Source: Ignavibacteria bacterium (GTDB lineage: Bacteria; Bacteroidota; Ignavibacteria; Ignavibacteriales; Ignavibacteriaceae). From it: 64,000 nt of DNA. Position 1 is the stretch's first letter; each line of letters starts with the position of its first letter. Where the stretch lies: NCBI GenBank assembly GCA_017302895.1, contig JAFLBV010000001.1, positions 930,001 to 994,000 of the forward strand, written 5' to 3'. The notes beneath the pieces were generated by a model. That model saw nothing but the letters and a program-made list of their open reading frames with translations. It was not told the DNA's origin and ran no database searches. Positions 44,436-53,914 of the stretch are shown piece after piece. Position numbers and translations under genes: made by a program.

Positions 44436-45623
44436 ATGACGAAAGTAAGATTAAGAAGAATCGAAGAGCGACGGCTTAAGACAGGGCATCAATGGGTTTT
44501 CAGCAATGAAATTCAGGATGTTGAAGGAAACCCTGAAAACGGCGCTTTAGTAGATGTCTATTATTCGGGCGGGCAGTACCTTGGAACAGGATTTTACAAC
44601 AAGCATTCACTGTTTGCGATCAGGCTGCTCGACAGAAAACCGATCACAGATCTTCGAACGATGTTTGTTGAGAGAATATTCTCCGCTTTGGGTCTAAGAG
44701 AAAAAGTGTATCCCAACAGACAGTCTTACAGAATGGTTTTCAGCGAGAGTGATTTTCTCCCCGGTCTGATAATCGACAAGTACAATGATACTTATGTATT
44801 GCAGGTCAACACAGTCGGCATGGAGAGAAATCTCGATCTTATTGTTGATGTGCTTTCAAGGAACCTTGGTGCTGAAAATATTTTCACCCGCAATTCCCCC
44901 TATTTCCGTCAGCTTGAAGGACTTGAATTTACCGATGAAATTTTGCTCGGTACTGACGATGTCCAGCAGATTGATGACGGGAAAGTGAAATATCTGGTAA
45001 ATTTCCAGGAAGGTCAAAAGACCGGTTTCTATTTTGATCAATGCGACAACAGATCCTTTACCGGTGAACTTGCCGAGGGACTTGATGTACTGGATGCATT
45101 CTGCAATTCAGGCGGATTTGGTCTTCACTGTGCCTACAACGGTGCAAGGTCGGTTGATTTCGTCGACTCATCTCCTGCTGAAATTGGTCATGCAGAGATC
45201 AATTTCAACTTCAACAAGTTCCAGTCAGAGGCAAACTTTGTTGTTGCCGAAGTGTTTGAATTTCTGAAAAACTGTGCCGATGAAGGAAAAAAATATGACA
45301 TGATCATAGTTGATCCCCCCGCATTTGCGAAACAGAAAAAGAACATCATTCCGGCGAAACAAGGCTACCAGAAACTGAACAGAAGTGCCCTCAGATTGAT
45401 TAACAACGGTGGTTACCTCATAACCTCTTCCTGCTCATTCCATATTACGAAAGAAGACCTGCTCGATATAATCCGTGAGTCTGCTTACAAGGAAGAAAAA
45501 CAACTTCAGATGATCCACTACAATGGAGCATCGAAAGATCATCCTGTTATTCCTTCGATGCCTGAGACATCATACCTGAAATTCTGTGCTTTCAGGGTTT
45601 TTGATATCGAAAAACCACTGTAA
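44436..45623 (+). CDS. rlmI: 23S rRNA (cytosine-C5)-methyltransferase, RlmI family
   Basis: 395 residues. The N-terminal PUA domain (1-70, LKTGHQWVFSNEIQ) is followed by the RlmI middle domain and a SAM-binding domain: GQKTGFYFDQCDNR near 193, VLDAFCNSGGFGLHCA, and the catalytic-site motif VDPPAFAKQKK, then SSCSFH. It methylates C1962 of 23S rRNA in characterised relatives. It begins 18 bp after the T9SS protein stop and is closed by a strong terminator. Confidence 0.87.
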   Translation: MTKVRLRRIEERRLKTGHQWVFSNEIQDVEGNPENGALVDVYYSGGQYLGTGFYNKHSLFAIRLLDRKPITDLRTMFVERIFSALGLREKVYPNRQSYRMVFSESDFLPGLIIDKYNDTYVLQVNTVGMERNLDLIVDVLSRNLGAENIFTRNSPYFRQLEGLEFTDEILLGTDDVQQIDDGKVKYLVNFQEGQKTGFYFDQCDNRSFTGELAEGLDVLDAFCNSGGFGLHCAYNGARSVDFVDSSPAEIGHAEINFNFNKFQSEANFVVAEVFEFLKNCADEGKKYDMIIVDPPAFAKQKKNIIPAKQGYQKLNRSALRLINNGGYLITSSCSFHITKEDLLDIIRESAYKEEKQLQMIHYNGASKDHPVIPSMPETSYLKFCAFRVFDIEKPL

Positions 45624-45643
45624 CAGAATAAAAATACAGTTTA

Positions 45644-45682
45644 AGGGATGCTAAATATCTTTTTGGCATCCCTTTTTTTTTG
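45644..45682 (+). terminator. Terminator after rlmI
   Basis: AGGGATGC (45644-45651) pairs with GCATCCCT (45666-45673), followed by a run of nine T. Confidence 0.88.
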
Positions 45683-45756
45683 TATTTTTACTAACTTGTT
45701 ATTGACAAGATAAAGCAGGCCAATCACGATTTGTTCAACCTATTATTGAGGTCCCC

Positions 45757-48700
45757 ATGAAAAGATTCTTCGGGCTCATGTTGTTTGCTTTGCTTGCCAC
45801 AGCGGGAATGGCACAGTCAACTTATACGACTTTCCGAACCGAACCAATTGACGGTAACAACACTTTCAACAACTCCTACGAAAAATTTAACACAACCAGA
45901 ACTCAGATATCATCATATGTTACCTGGGACAAGGATTATGTTTATATAGCTTTCTCGGGTTCTACTCCAAACGGTCCTTTGACTGACAATTCAAGAGCGA
46001 TTCACATCTATATCGACAGTGATCCGCAGTTGAATCCGACACAAGGAACAGGAAGCACCGGAGGAAATGCCTGGAACTGGAATCCGACTCTGCCATTTAC
46101 AGCCAATTATCATTATGTTGTAAAAACCACAGGACCAGAAGAAGTTAAGAGAAGATATAATGGCAGCGGTTGGCAGGATGCATCATTTGCTACAAATAAT
46201 TGGAAAAATACCAGTACAAACTATTTAGAAGCAAGGATCGCAAAATCAGGTATCGGCAACCCGAACCAGATCAGTATTGTTGCGTATGTTGAAGAAGACT
46301 GGACGGGTGGAACTGCATGGATATCCGGCGGTCTTCCTGAAGGACTTTTCACCAACACCCAGACACAGGGAAACATCACCTTCAACAACAAATTCCTGAA
46401 TATCAATTTCCTCGATAAAATTGCTCCGAATTCGACTGCCAATCTAAACAACTTTGGCTGGTCGCTCAGACTAAAAGCTATGAACGGAACCGTGTCTGAC
46501 ACCACTGCTTTGGCAGGCATGTTTCTGAATACAACAAACGGTTATGATGCAGGTATTGATTTACCCAAACCACCGTCTTCTCCTAGTAATTTTATTGAAG
46601 TTTACTTCCCGCATAACGACTGGGGTTCTGCTCTTGGACCAAAATATGAAAGAGATTTCAAACTTCACACAGATCTTTCAGCTACCACTTCGAAGTGGGA
46701 TTTTACAGTAAATTCCGATGTGGTCGGCAATATCACCATCAGTGCAGCCTCATTTGCGGATATACCATCCGCTTATGCAATCACACTGAAAGATTTGTCG
46801 AACAATGAACTGACCAACCTCAGGACGGGAAGCTACACCTATTCGAATGCAGGAGAAGCAACCGCAAAGAACTTCGAACTGATAATCGGGGTAACCCTTT
46901 CCAATCCGACGATTAATCTGAGTACCAAAACCTATAATTACGGTGTGATAAAAACAGACAAGGACTCGACATTCACCCTTACAATCTCGAACACGGGTGA
47001 TCAGACACTCCGTCTTACAGGTTTGACTCTTACAGGCGATTTTTATTCGATCAGTGGTGATACCACAACTTACCTCGCAAAAAATGCATCCACAACCCGC
47101 GCCCTTAAATTTGCTCCCCGGGCTACAGGTACCTTCAACGGACAACTGGTAATCACGAGCAACGATCCTGCTACGCCTTCAGATACCGTTAAATTGACTG
47201 GTATCGGACAGTCGTTGTCACCAAACATCTCGGTTTGGGTCGATACACTCAAATTTGGTGATGTGGTGGCAGGAACTTCCTCCGATCTCGGGTTTTATGT
47301 GGCCAATACAGGTGATACAGCTCTTGCTGTCTCAAATGTTGTGGCTTCAGGTACAGGATTCAGTTACAGTGGCAGCACCTCATTTTCAGTAGCTGTTAAT
47401 GATTCAAATCAGGTGACCGTAAGGTTTGCTCCTGCAACTACAGGATCGTTCACAGGAACCATAACAATCACAAGCAACGACCCTGATACACCGACAAAGA
47501 CGGTTCAGTTGAAGGGTACCGGCACCACTTCCGCCTCATCCAAAATCTTTGCTGCGGGCTGGAACCTGATGTCGATACCGTTGAATCCGGTATCAAATCT
47601 CGCTTCGGATGTGCTGTCGGGAATTCCTTCATACCTGCTCTACAAGTATGCGAGCGGAACATACCAGAGTTCGACAACCATCGACCCTGCTGTTGGTTAC
47701 TGGCTCGGAATAGAGACCGCAGATACTGTAAATCTAACAGGTACTCCGCTTCTAACCGACCAGACCAAAACTCTTGCCGGGGGATGGAACCTGATCGCTT
47801 CACCATTTGCAGGCGGCTCACCAAAGAACAACCTGAGAATCATACAGGGTTCAACCACCTACACAATAGATGAAGCGGTAACTGCCAATCTCGTTCAGTC
47901 AAACATCTACAAGTATAACAACACAGTAACCCCGGGATATGCAACGGTGACTTCGCTTGACGCCTGGAACGGTCACTGGTTCTTCACCCTGGCTTCAGAC
48001 CTTAGTGTGAAATATGTTTATGCTTTGAGTGATGCGTCAGAGCCAAAGGCAGTTCCTGAAATTGAGGTAACACCTTCGAACTGGTTTGTGAACATCCTTT
48101 CTGAAATGAACGGAATAAAAGACAATTACCTTACATTCGGAACCAATGAACTGGCTACCGACGGATTTGATAACAGATTCGATAATGTAAAAGCACCGAT
48201 AGCACCTGCTGCCAACGCAATCGAATCGTATTTCTTCCAGTCGGGCTGGACAAACTTTGCCACCCGATTCGCAACGAACATTCAAGCACCACTTCAGAAT
48301 GGAGTAAACAAATCGTGGTCGTTCAGAGTTTATGCAAAGCAGGCTGGTACATTCAAGATAAGCTGGCTTGATATCATCAACCAGGTTCCTCAGGAAATCA
48401 GGGACAGCTACAATTTTGTTCTCAGAGGTCCCGGCATCTCATCAGGTATCAACATGCTTGTGCAGACTTCTTATGAGTTTTCAGTAACCGCCAGTGGAAC
48501 ATATTCATTCGTTATCAACTCAACTCCTGTTGGAATTGAAGATGATCTGATGAATCTTAACTTCAACCTCGGTCAGAATTACCCGAATCCGTTTAACCCT
48601 TCAACGATGATCAACTTCAGCATCAAAGAGGCCGGTCTGGTTTCGTTGAAGATATATGACATTCTCGGAAATGAAGTGGTTACACTGGTTAACGAAGTGA

Positions 48701-48819
48701 AACAACCCGGAAGATATGAAGTGAAGTTTGAAGCTTCAAGCCTCCCTTCAGGTACATATTTCTATAAACTGGTTCAAGGTAAAAACTCTGAAATCAAGAA
48801 ATTGATGCTGCTGAAATAA
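45757..48819 (+). CDS. Large secreted protein with ASH-type repeats and T9SS domain
   Basis: 1020 residues. Signal peptide 1-19. A DOMON/CBM9-like domain (about 25-200, YVTWDKDYVYIAFSGSTP) comes first. Two choice-of-anchor D (ASH/HYDIN-type) repeats at about 385-490 and 490-590 carry NYGVIKTDKDSTFTLTISNTGDQTLRLTG and FGDVVAGTSSDLGFYVANTGDTALAV. A WNLMSIPLNP/WNLIASPF pair of repeats follows, and finally a T9SS sorting domain (about 935-1020). It is probably a surface adhesin or glycan-binding protein. GAGG precedes the ATG. Confidence 0.78.
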   Translation: MKRFFGLMLFALLATAGMAQSTYTTFRTEPIDGNNTFNNSYEKFNTTRTQISSYVTWDKDYVYIAFSGSTPNGPLTDNSRAIHIYIDSDPQLNPTQGTGSTGGNAWNWNPTLPFTANYHYVVKTTGPEEVKRRYNGSGWQDASFATNNWKNTSTNYLEARIAKSGIGNPNQISIVAYVEEDWTGGTAWISGGLPEGLFTNTQTQGNITFNNKFLNINFLDKIAPNSTANLNNFGWSLRLKAMNGTVSDTTALAGMFLNTTNGYDAGIDLPKPPSSPSNFIEVYFPHNDWGSALGPKYERDFKLHTDLSATTSKWDFTVNSDVVGNITISAASFADIPSAYAITLKDLSNNELTNLRTGSYTYSNAGEATAKNFELIIGVTLSNPTINLSTKTYNYGVIKTDKDSTFTLTISNTGDQTLRLTGLTLTGDFYSISGDTTTYLAKNASTTRALKFAPRATGTFNGQLVITSNDPATPSDTVKLTGIGQSLSPNISVWVDTLKFGDVVAGTSSDLGFYVANTGDTALAVSNVVASGTGFSYSGSTSFSVAVNDSNQVTVRFAPATTGSFTGTITITSNDPDTPTKTVQLKGTGTTSASSKIFAAGWNLMSIPLNPVSNLASDVLSGIPSYLLYKYASGTYQSSTTIDPAVGYWLGIETADTVNLTGTPLLTDQTKTLAGGWNLIASPFAGGSPKNNLRIIQGSTTYTIDEAVTANLVQSNIYKYNNTVTPGYATVTSLDAWNGHWFFTLASDLSVKYVYALSDASEPKAVPEIEVTPSNWFVNILSEMNGIKDNYLTFGTNELATDGFDNRFDNVKAPIAPAANAIESYFFQSGWTNFATRFATNIQAPLQNGVNKSWSFRVYAKQAGTFKISWLDIINQVPQEIRDSYNFVLRGPGISSGINMLVQTSYEFSVTASGTYSFVINSTPVGIEDDLMNLNFNLGQNYPNPFNPSTMINFSIKEAGLVSLKIYDILGNEVVTLVNEVKQPGRYEVKFEASSLPSGTYFYKLVQGKNSEIKKLMLLK

Positions 48820-48862
48820 GGCTGAATTTCGGAAGGATGAAGGCTGAAAAGCCTTCTGCGTA

Positions 48863-48889
48863 AATCCGTTTAATCCGTGGAATCCGTGT
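48863..48889 (+). repeat. Three tandem 9-bp AATCCGT repeats
   Basis: AATCCGTTT, AATCCGTGG and AATCCGTGT follow one another without a gap, between the T9SS gene and its terminator. The rest of the region to 48912 (TTCTATTCTCTGATTC) has no gene. Confidence 0.7.
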
Positions 48890-48913
48890 TCTATTCTCTG
48901 ATTCTAATTAGTG

Positions 48914-48947
48914 AAAAAGCCGTCTCAGAAATGAGGCGGCTTTTTTT
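48914..48947. terminator. Bidirectional terminator
   Basis: AAAAAGCCGTCTCA and TGAGGCGGCTTTTTTT form a stem of about 13 bp with a 4-nt loop (GAAA) and T-runs on both strands. It serves the converging genes ending at 48819 (+) and 48971 (-). Confidence 0.88.
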
Positions 48948-48970
48948 ATTGGTGGATATGGTAATTGCTA

Positions 48971-49300
48971 TTAGAGGACAACTTTGAGGGTTGAAGAATT
49001 CCCTGTGGTTATAAACTTTTCGATCAGCTCCGGAATTTTTGTTCGCAGAAGGAACTTCCCCTTGGGGAGGGATATCACTGCGGGTCTGTCATATTTTGCT
49101 GCAACTTCTAACACGATTACACCTGTTGAGTCACTCACAGTAAAGGGGGCATATTTCAACCGGTAGGCACCGTCATCATATATCTCTTCAGCCGAAGTTA
49201 CCACTTCCACAAGAAATGACTCCTTGGCGGGAAGTGAATCCTGAATGACGGATTCCTGAGGATAAGAAGCCAGAAATAAGATGAGCAAACTTTTAATCAT
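48971..49300 (-). CDS. Small secreted hypothetical protein
   Basis: 109 residues. The short hydrophobic leader MIKSLLILFLASYPQES suggests export. The rest (FLVEVVTSAEEIYDDGAYRLKYAPFTVSDSTGVIVLEVAAKYDRPAVISLPKGKFLLRT, shown here only as its theme of short beta-strands) looks like a single small beta-domain with no cysteines. No family recognised. A good terminator follows it and the length is ordinary, so I take it as real. Confidence 0.55.
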   Translation of the reverse strand: MIKSLLILFLASYPQESVIQDSLPAKESFLVEVVTSAEEIYDDGAYRLKYAPFTVSDSTGVIVLEVAAKYDRPAVISLPKGKFLLRTKIPELIEKFITTGNSSTLKVVL

Positions 49301-49467
49301 GATTTTCCTTTTTTAATCTCCAAATTTCTGAAATGAATGTTAAGCAAATGTTATGCAGGTATTAATAAAATATTAAATGCTCCGTTTTTGTGGTGACAGC
49401 AGAATGTGTTAAAATTGGGTACCGGTTTTTTAACATTTGTTAACTGTATCAACCAATCCGAGGCAAA

Positions 49468-50553
49468 ATGAAGCGGATGCACAAAGCCATCCTGATTTTT
49501 TCGATTTTATCTTTTACCCTTTACTCACAGGAAGATATTGGGAAAGGAAGACTTTCAGGTCTCATTTTTGGGGACTATTACTACAATCTGCAACGGGATT
49601 CCAATGCAGCGTCTATGAATAATGTGGCACTTCCCGGTGCTGAAAAAATGAATGCCTTTCAAATCCGCAGGATATACCTCACCTATGACCATGATATTTC
49701 TGCAGAATTTTCCGGGAGAATTCGGCTTGAAGCTGAGAATGCCACGACGGTTAACAACAAATTTGGTGTGTTCCTGAAAGATGCCTATATCAAATGGAGC
49801 GAAATTTTTCCGGGGAGTGACCTTGTTCTCGGGCTTCAACCTCCACCTGTCTACGGGATTTCCGAGTCATACTGGGAGAACAGATTTCTTGAGAAAACAC
49901 AGCTCGACCTTCGGAAAATTTCACCCTCATCCGATCTTGGGATATCACTGCGCGGAAATCTTTGGGGGAATGGCATCCTGAAATACTGGTTAATGTTTGG
50001 CAACGGAAACGGAAATTCACCCGAAACAGATAAACACAAAAGGGCATATTCCCACCTCCAATTTTCTCCCGACAAACGCTTCACTTTTACATTTTCGTTT
50101 GATTATGTCTCGAAACCTGCGTTGCTTATCAGAACTCCCGGACCTACTGATCTTGAATATCCTAACGATGATTTTAACTTCACATTGTTCGCAGGATACA
50201 GGGAAAAACAGAGGGTATCAGCAGGAATTGAAGCTTTTTACGGGATAAGACAGAATGGCGAGCAACAAAGGAATCTGGAAGGTCACAGTTACAGTGCCGC
50301 TTTGTCGCTTTTTGGTACATGGTATTTCTCACCAAAAATGGCAGTTGCTGCCCGATACGATTATTTTGACCCCCTCACATCTCAGGACGGGGACAGCAGA
50401 AATTTGTTTTTGTTCGCCGTTAACTGGTATCCGGCTGTTGGAGTTATTTTCAGTTCCAACATTGTGATCGAGAGCTACGAATCCCTTCCTAACGGAACAT
50501 CATTCAAGACTGCCATTACGCCCCGATTAACCTTCTATTACGCTATGAACTGA
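49468..50553 (+). CDS. Outer-membrane porin-like protein
   Basis: 361 residues from the ATG at 49468 (GAGG upstream). A signal peptide ends near YSQ. The body has the strand pattern of phosphate-selective-type porins: FQIRRIYLTYDHDISAEFSGRIRLEAEN, AYIKW, DLVLGLQPPP, LGISLRG, and it ends in alternating strands with a C-terminal YYAMN. The specificity is unknown. A second barrel gene follows 94 bp later. Confidence 0.7.
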   Translation: MKRMHKAILIFSILSFTLYSQEDIGKGRLSGLIFGDYYYNLQRDSNAASMNNVALPGAEKMNAFQIRRIYLTYDHDISAEFSGRIRLEAENATTVNNKFGVFLKDAYIKWSEIFPGSDLVLGLQPPPVYGISESYWENRFLEKTQLDLRKISPSSDLGISLRGNLWGNGILKYWLMFGNGNGNSPETDKHKRAYSHLQFSPDKRFTFTFSFDYVSKPALLIRTPGPTDLEYPNDDFNFTLFAGYREKQRVSAGIEAFYGIRQNGEQQRNLEGHSYSAALSLFGTWYFSPKMAVAARYDYFDPLTSQDGDSRNLFLFAVNWYPAVGVIFSSNIVIESYESLPNGTSFKTAITPRLTFYYAMN

Positions 50554-50647
50554 TCAGTCACAGAACGGTGCGGTCCTCACAGTTGAACAAAATTTGCCGT
50601 TTCCGGGTTGTAACTATAGATAACTTCAACTAAATGCGGCTCATTCA

Positions 50648-51610
50648 ATGCGTAAAATATTTCCCGTTCTAACTTTCCTCATTGTAGTCTGGTTCGATAT
50701 ATCCGCTCAAAAAATCGAAAAGATCTCCATGATCTGGGAAACCCGTTATGACCTGATCGATTTTGGTAATGAGCAGAACCGGCTTCAGGCATCACTTCGG
50801 ATCCCTTTTCAGATTGATATTGCAGGGGCTTTCAATATTAACGGGCTGACATCCACCGGGAGCAGTTTTCAGTCGCGATGGGAAACCCTCAAGGATTTGA
50901 AAAAGAAAGAGGAGAACAGGAAATTTAACCTGAATCTGAGGCAGTTTTATCTCGAGAAAAAGATCAGTGATTTCAGAGTGCAGTTTGGTGCGTTGCCTGC
51001 CATAAAAGGGTTTGTTTCTTCCACAGGACTTGGCAGCAATGGCTGGATGGACGGACTAAGGCTCGACCAAAAAACAGGTATCGGTACATTCGAAGTTGCC
51101 GGAGGAAGCATTAACGAAATAAACAACCCGAATTTCTTCGACAGGGTTTTTGTATCCAATTTCTTTGAGTTTGAGTTCTCGGGAACATTCATCCCCAATT
51201 CCGTTATCGAATTTTCCTATGAGAAACTTGGTTCATCTGACTATTTGAGGAGCGAATACCGTTATGATTTGATAAAAGGGAGCAAAAAGCATCTGGAATT
51301 CGCGATCGAAGGGCTCTACAACACTCAGAGGGAGAGCCTGAGCTTTGGGTTTACAGTAACTACGGCTCCACTTGCATTTATTGAGGAAGACCTCGCCAAA
51401 TACATGGATTTGAAGGTCTATTTCAATCACACCGACAGTAATATTGGGTTGCGGGGAATTTTAACCGATGATTTTTATAAGTTTGGCAACTCGGTAACCA
51501 TAGAGGCTAAGGGAACCATCACTTCCCGAAAGGCGGTAAGCTGGTTTTTGGAGTCATACATTTCCGAAGTGCCGCGATTTTTGGCTGGGCTACGGTTCGA
51601 TATTGAATAA
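50648..51610 (+). CDS. Outer-membrane beta-barrel protein, hypothetical
   Basis: 320 residues. Signal peptide MRKIFPVLTFLIVVWFDISAQ. The rest consists of amphipathic strands with a 24-residue charged loop (WETLKDLKKKEENRK near 78-92) and ends LRFDIE. Reminiscent of porins such as the one immediately upstream (FYLEKKISDFRVQFGALPAIKGF resembles its AYIKW...GLQPPP segment), so the two may be distant paralogues. Function unknown. Confidence 0.6.
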   Translation: MRKIFPVLTFLIVVWFDISAQKIEKISMIWETRYDLIDFGNEQNRLQASLRIPFQIDIAGAFNINGLTSTGSSFQSRWETLKDLKKKEENRKFNLNLRQFYLEKKISDFRVQFGALPAIKGFVSSTGLGSNGWMDGLRLDQKTGIGTFEVAGGSINEINNPNFFDRVFVSNFFEFEFSGTFIPNSVIEFSYEKLGSSDYLRSEYRYDLIKGSKKHLEFAIEGLYNTQRESLSFGFTVTTAPLAFIEEDLAKYMDLKVYFNHTDSNIGLRGILTDDFYKFGNSVTIEAKGTITSRKAVSWFLESYISEVPRFLAGLRFDIE

Positions 51611-51641
51611 AAAAGGCTGAATCAAATTAATGACTCAGCCT
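51605..51641 (-). terminator. Terminator of the aldolase gene
   Basis: AGGCTGA (51614-51620) pairs with TCAGCCT (51635-51641), extended by TCA/TGA beyond one mismatch. Read on the minus strand it ends in TTTTTT, which overlaps the last codons of the converging barrel gene. Confidence 0.75.
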
Positions 51642-51689
51642 CAAAACAATTAAATCACATCAAAGATCAAGCATCAACAAGATACCCAA

Positions 51690-52739
51690 TTAAGCGATAG
51701 TGATGCTCTCATCAAGATAAACATCCTGAACAAGATTTACCAGCTTGATACCTTCATCGAGTGGTTTCTGGAAGGCTTTTCTTCCGAGGATTAGACCCAT
51801 ACCACCGGCTCTTTTGTTGATAACTGCAGTGCGTGCTGCTTCTGCGAAGTCGTTGCTTCCTGATGCGCCGCCTGAGTTGATCAAGCCCATTCTTCCCATG
51901 TAGCAATTCATTACCTGATAACGGGTAAGATCGATCGGGTGGTCGGTTGTAAGTTCGGAATAAACTTTTGGTGAAGTTTTTCCGAAGTTAACTGCATTGT
52001 AACCGCCGTTGTTTTCAGGGGCTTTCTGTTTGATGATATCAGCTTCGATGGTAACGCCGAGGTGGTTAGCCTGTCCTGTAAGGTCGGCTGAAACATGATA
52101 ATCTTTGTCGCCTTTTACTTTGAAAGCGTCATTTCTTGTATAGCACCAGAGAATTGTAGCCATTCCGAGTTCGTGTGCATATTTGAATGCAGCCGATACT
52201 TCCTGAATCTGACGGGTGCTCTCTTCTGAACCGAAGTAGATGGTTGCACCAACGGCAACTGCGCCGAGGTTGTAGGCATCTTCAATTGAAGCGAACATTA
52301 CCTGATCAAATTTGTTAGGATAGGTAAGGAGTTCGTTGTGGTTCAGTTTGAGGATGAAAGGAATTTTGTGTGCATATTTTCTTGCAACTGCACCGAGAAC
52401 GCCGAAAGTGGAAGCTACTGCGTTGCAACCGCCTTCAATTGCGAGCTTTACGATGTTTTCAGGATCGAAATAGATCGGATTTGGAGCAAATGATGCGCCA
52501 GCCGAGTGTTCGATACCCTGATCAACAGGAAGGATTGACATATAGCCTGAGCCGGCAAGTCTTCCGTGTTCAAAAATGGTCTGTAAGCTTCTCAATACAT
52601 TAATGTTTCTGTCTGAAGGGATAAATATCCTGTCAACAAAATCGGGACCGGGTAAGTGCAGACTTTCTTTTGGAACCTTAGCCACATGGGTTAACAGACC
52701 CTCGGCTTCATTTCCTAATAATTCAACTATTTTACTCAT
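51690..52739 (-). CDS. fbaB: Class I fructose-bisphosphate aldolase (DhnA type)
   Basis: 349 residues. [31 protein letters not shown] (a Schiff-base-region lysine), [11 protein letters not shown] and [13 protein letters not shown] are hallmarks of the FbaB/DhnA class I aldolase. It splits fructose 1,6-bisphosphate in glycolysis or makes it in gluconeogenesis. A GGAG ribosome site lies 12 bp upstream of the start. It stands alone with its own terminator. Confidence 0.92.
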   Translation of the reverse strand: MSKIVELLGNEAEGLLTHVAKVPKESLHLPGPDFVDRIFIPSDRNINVLRSLQTIFEHGRLAGSGYMSILPVDQGIEHSAGASFAPNPIYFDPENIVKLAIEGGCNAVASTFGVLGAVARKYAHKIPFILKLNHNELLTYPNKFDQVMFASIEDAYNLGAVAVGATIYFGSEESTRQIQEVSAAFKYAHELGMATILWCYTRNDAFKVKGDKDYHVSADLTGQANHLGVTIEADIIKQKAPENNGGYNAVNFGKTSPKVYSELTTDHPIDLTRYQVMNCYMGRMGLINSGGASGSNDFAEAARTAVINKRAGGMGLILGRKAFQKPLDEGIKLVNLVQDVYLDESITIA

Positions 52740-52876
52740 GTTTATATTTCTCCGTTTTTTGGAATTTTAAAAACCCAATTCTAAATATAATAAAAATCAT
52801 GATGTTAATAGATTCCTGTCGAACCCCGGATGAGTGAATTACTCCAAATCTGGGGAGGAAATCAACGAAAACGGTG

Positions 52877-53539
52877 CTAAAAAGCTACTTTTTGTCCCTG
52901 AACATTGTAGCAACCGGAATCCCTTTTCTCACACAGGTCGACGACAAATTGTCCGATTTTCTGAATGAAGCCTTCTCCGTTCTCAACAACATGTTGAGCC
53001 AGTCTCTTTGCCTCGTCAAATCTTGAAATTCGCCGGTTAATATCGGACAGCATCAAATACCCTGCGAGAGGTTCATTTGGTGACAGGAAGGATGGGTCGT
53101 TGCCGGTTTCTTTGAGTGTTTCAATAAAAATTTCGCGTGCGCGTATTGAACTTTGGGTGTCTTTCGAATCGTCAGATGCCCATGCAGCGTGGAGAATGTT
53201 CCCTGCTGCTTCCCGGGTGTCTCCGGATTTTAATGATAAAAGATGAGCTGTCCAAAATCTTTCCGCAAGGGATTTGAAGTTTTCTGAGGCATGCTTTTGC
53301 TTGAATTCGTCAGATTTGAAATATTTCAGGGTCTCATTTTCAACTTTGGAGAGGTCAGATACAGACAATCCGCATTTGGTACACGATTGCAGCCAGTATC
53401 TCATCGTGCTTCTCTGCATTTCGGGTGGGCGGGTGTCCAGATCCATAGAACCAAAGGCATTGGTACTGCCAAGTTGAGTTATTTCATTTATTGTACCACA
53501 GTTTGGGCATTTTTTGGATCGGGTGTAGATTGTTGTCAT
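52877..53539 (-). CDS. DUF2225 family protein
   Basis: 220 residues from the ATG at 53539, chosen because AAGGAG lies 8 bp before it; 26 further in-frame codons upstream lack a ribosome site. Two CxxC pairs near the N-terminus (KKCPNCGTI and SCTKCGLS) would bind zinc. A helical C-terminal part with LAERFWTAHLLSLKSGDTREAAGNILHAAW and a TPR-like DEAKRLAQHVVENGE follows. Members are cytoplasmic and of unknown function. Confidence 0.78.
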   Translation of the reverse strand: MTTIYTRSKKCPNCGTINEITQLGSTNAFGSMDLDTRPPEMQRSTMRYWLQSCTKCGLSVSDLSKVENETLKYFKSDEFKQKHASENFKSLAERFWTAHLLSLKSGDTREAAGNILHAAWASDDSKDTQSSIRAREIFIETLKETGNDPSFLSPNEPLAGYLMLSDINRRISRFDEAKRLAQHVVENGEGFIQKIGQFVVDLCEKRDSGCYNVQGQKVAF

Positions 53540-53914
53540 TTTATTTCTCCTTTTATGATTGTGATATAGTATGATAGAGTGGAAGAGAACCGGGTTTTCC
53601 GGAATTCGTGCTGACACATTTAATTTACTTTAATTAGCCTTCTTGGTTTCTGAAGACTCCGGAAAATCCGCCTTTTTTTCACTCTTTATCTGTAACAACC
53701 ATGAAGAGAAAATGAAAAACATATCTGAAATCACCAACGAAAAGATAAAAGATCAAATAAACGAATACCATTTGATGGTGGCCGAAATTCTGTCGTAGAG
53801 GGAGAAATGTTCGTAGAGAGGAAATATAAAACAATTTTCTAAAAATAGTCACTCAAATGACTAAATTTTACTAAATTTGGTCAGCAGACTGACGAAATTT
53901 AGGAAAACAAGACA
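53540..53914. other. Intergenic stretch without a convincing gene
   Basis: Apart from the operator-like palindrome at 53871-53902, it holds only a 28-codon open frame (53712-53798, starting MKNISEITNEKIKDQ) that may be a gene remnant. It also has a repeated CGTAGAGRGA motif at 53795-53821. No RNA gene was seen. Confidence 0.4.
53871..53902. promoter_or_regulatory. Operator-like palindrome before the AAA_14 gene
   Basis: CTAAATTTGGTCAG, CAGA, CTGACGAAATTTAG: arms match at 13 of 14 positions and end 13 bp before the ATG. A further TGACTAAATTTT lies at 53858-53869, so the half site occurs three times. The position suggests a repressor site or autoregulation. Confidence 0.55.

Noticed and set aside
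49621..49650. TGGCACTTCCCGGTGC as a sigma-54 promoter
   Set aside because: GG to GC spacing is 11, not 10, and it lies inside a coding sequence.
53712..53798. 28-codon plus-strand frame (MKNISEITNEK)
   Set aside because: Too short to judge and without a ribosome site; recorded only as a possible remnant.
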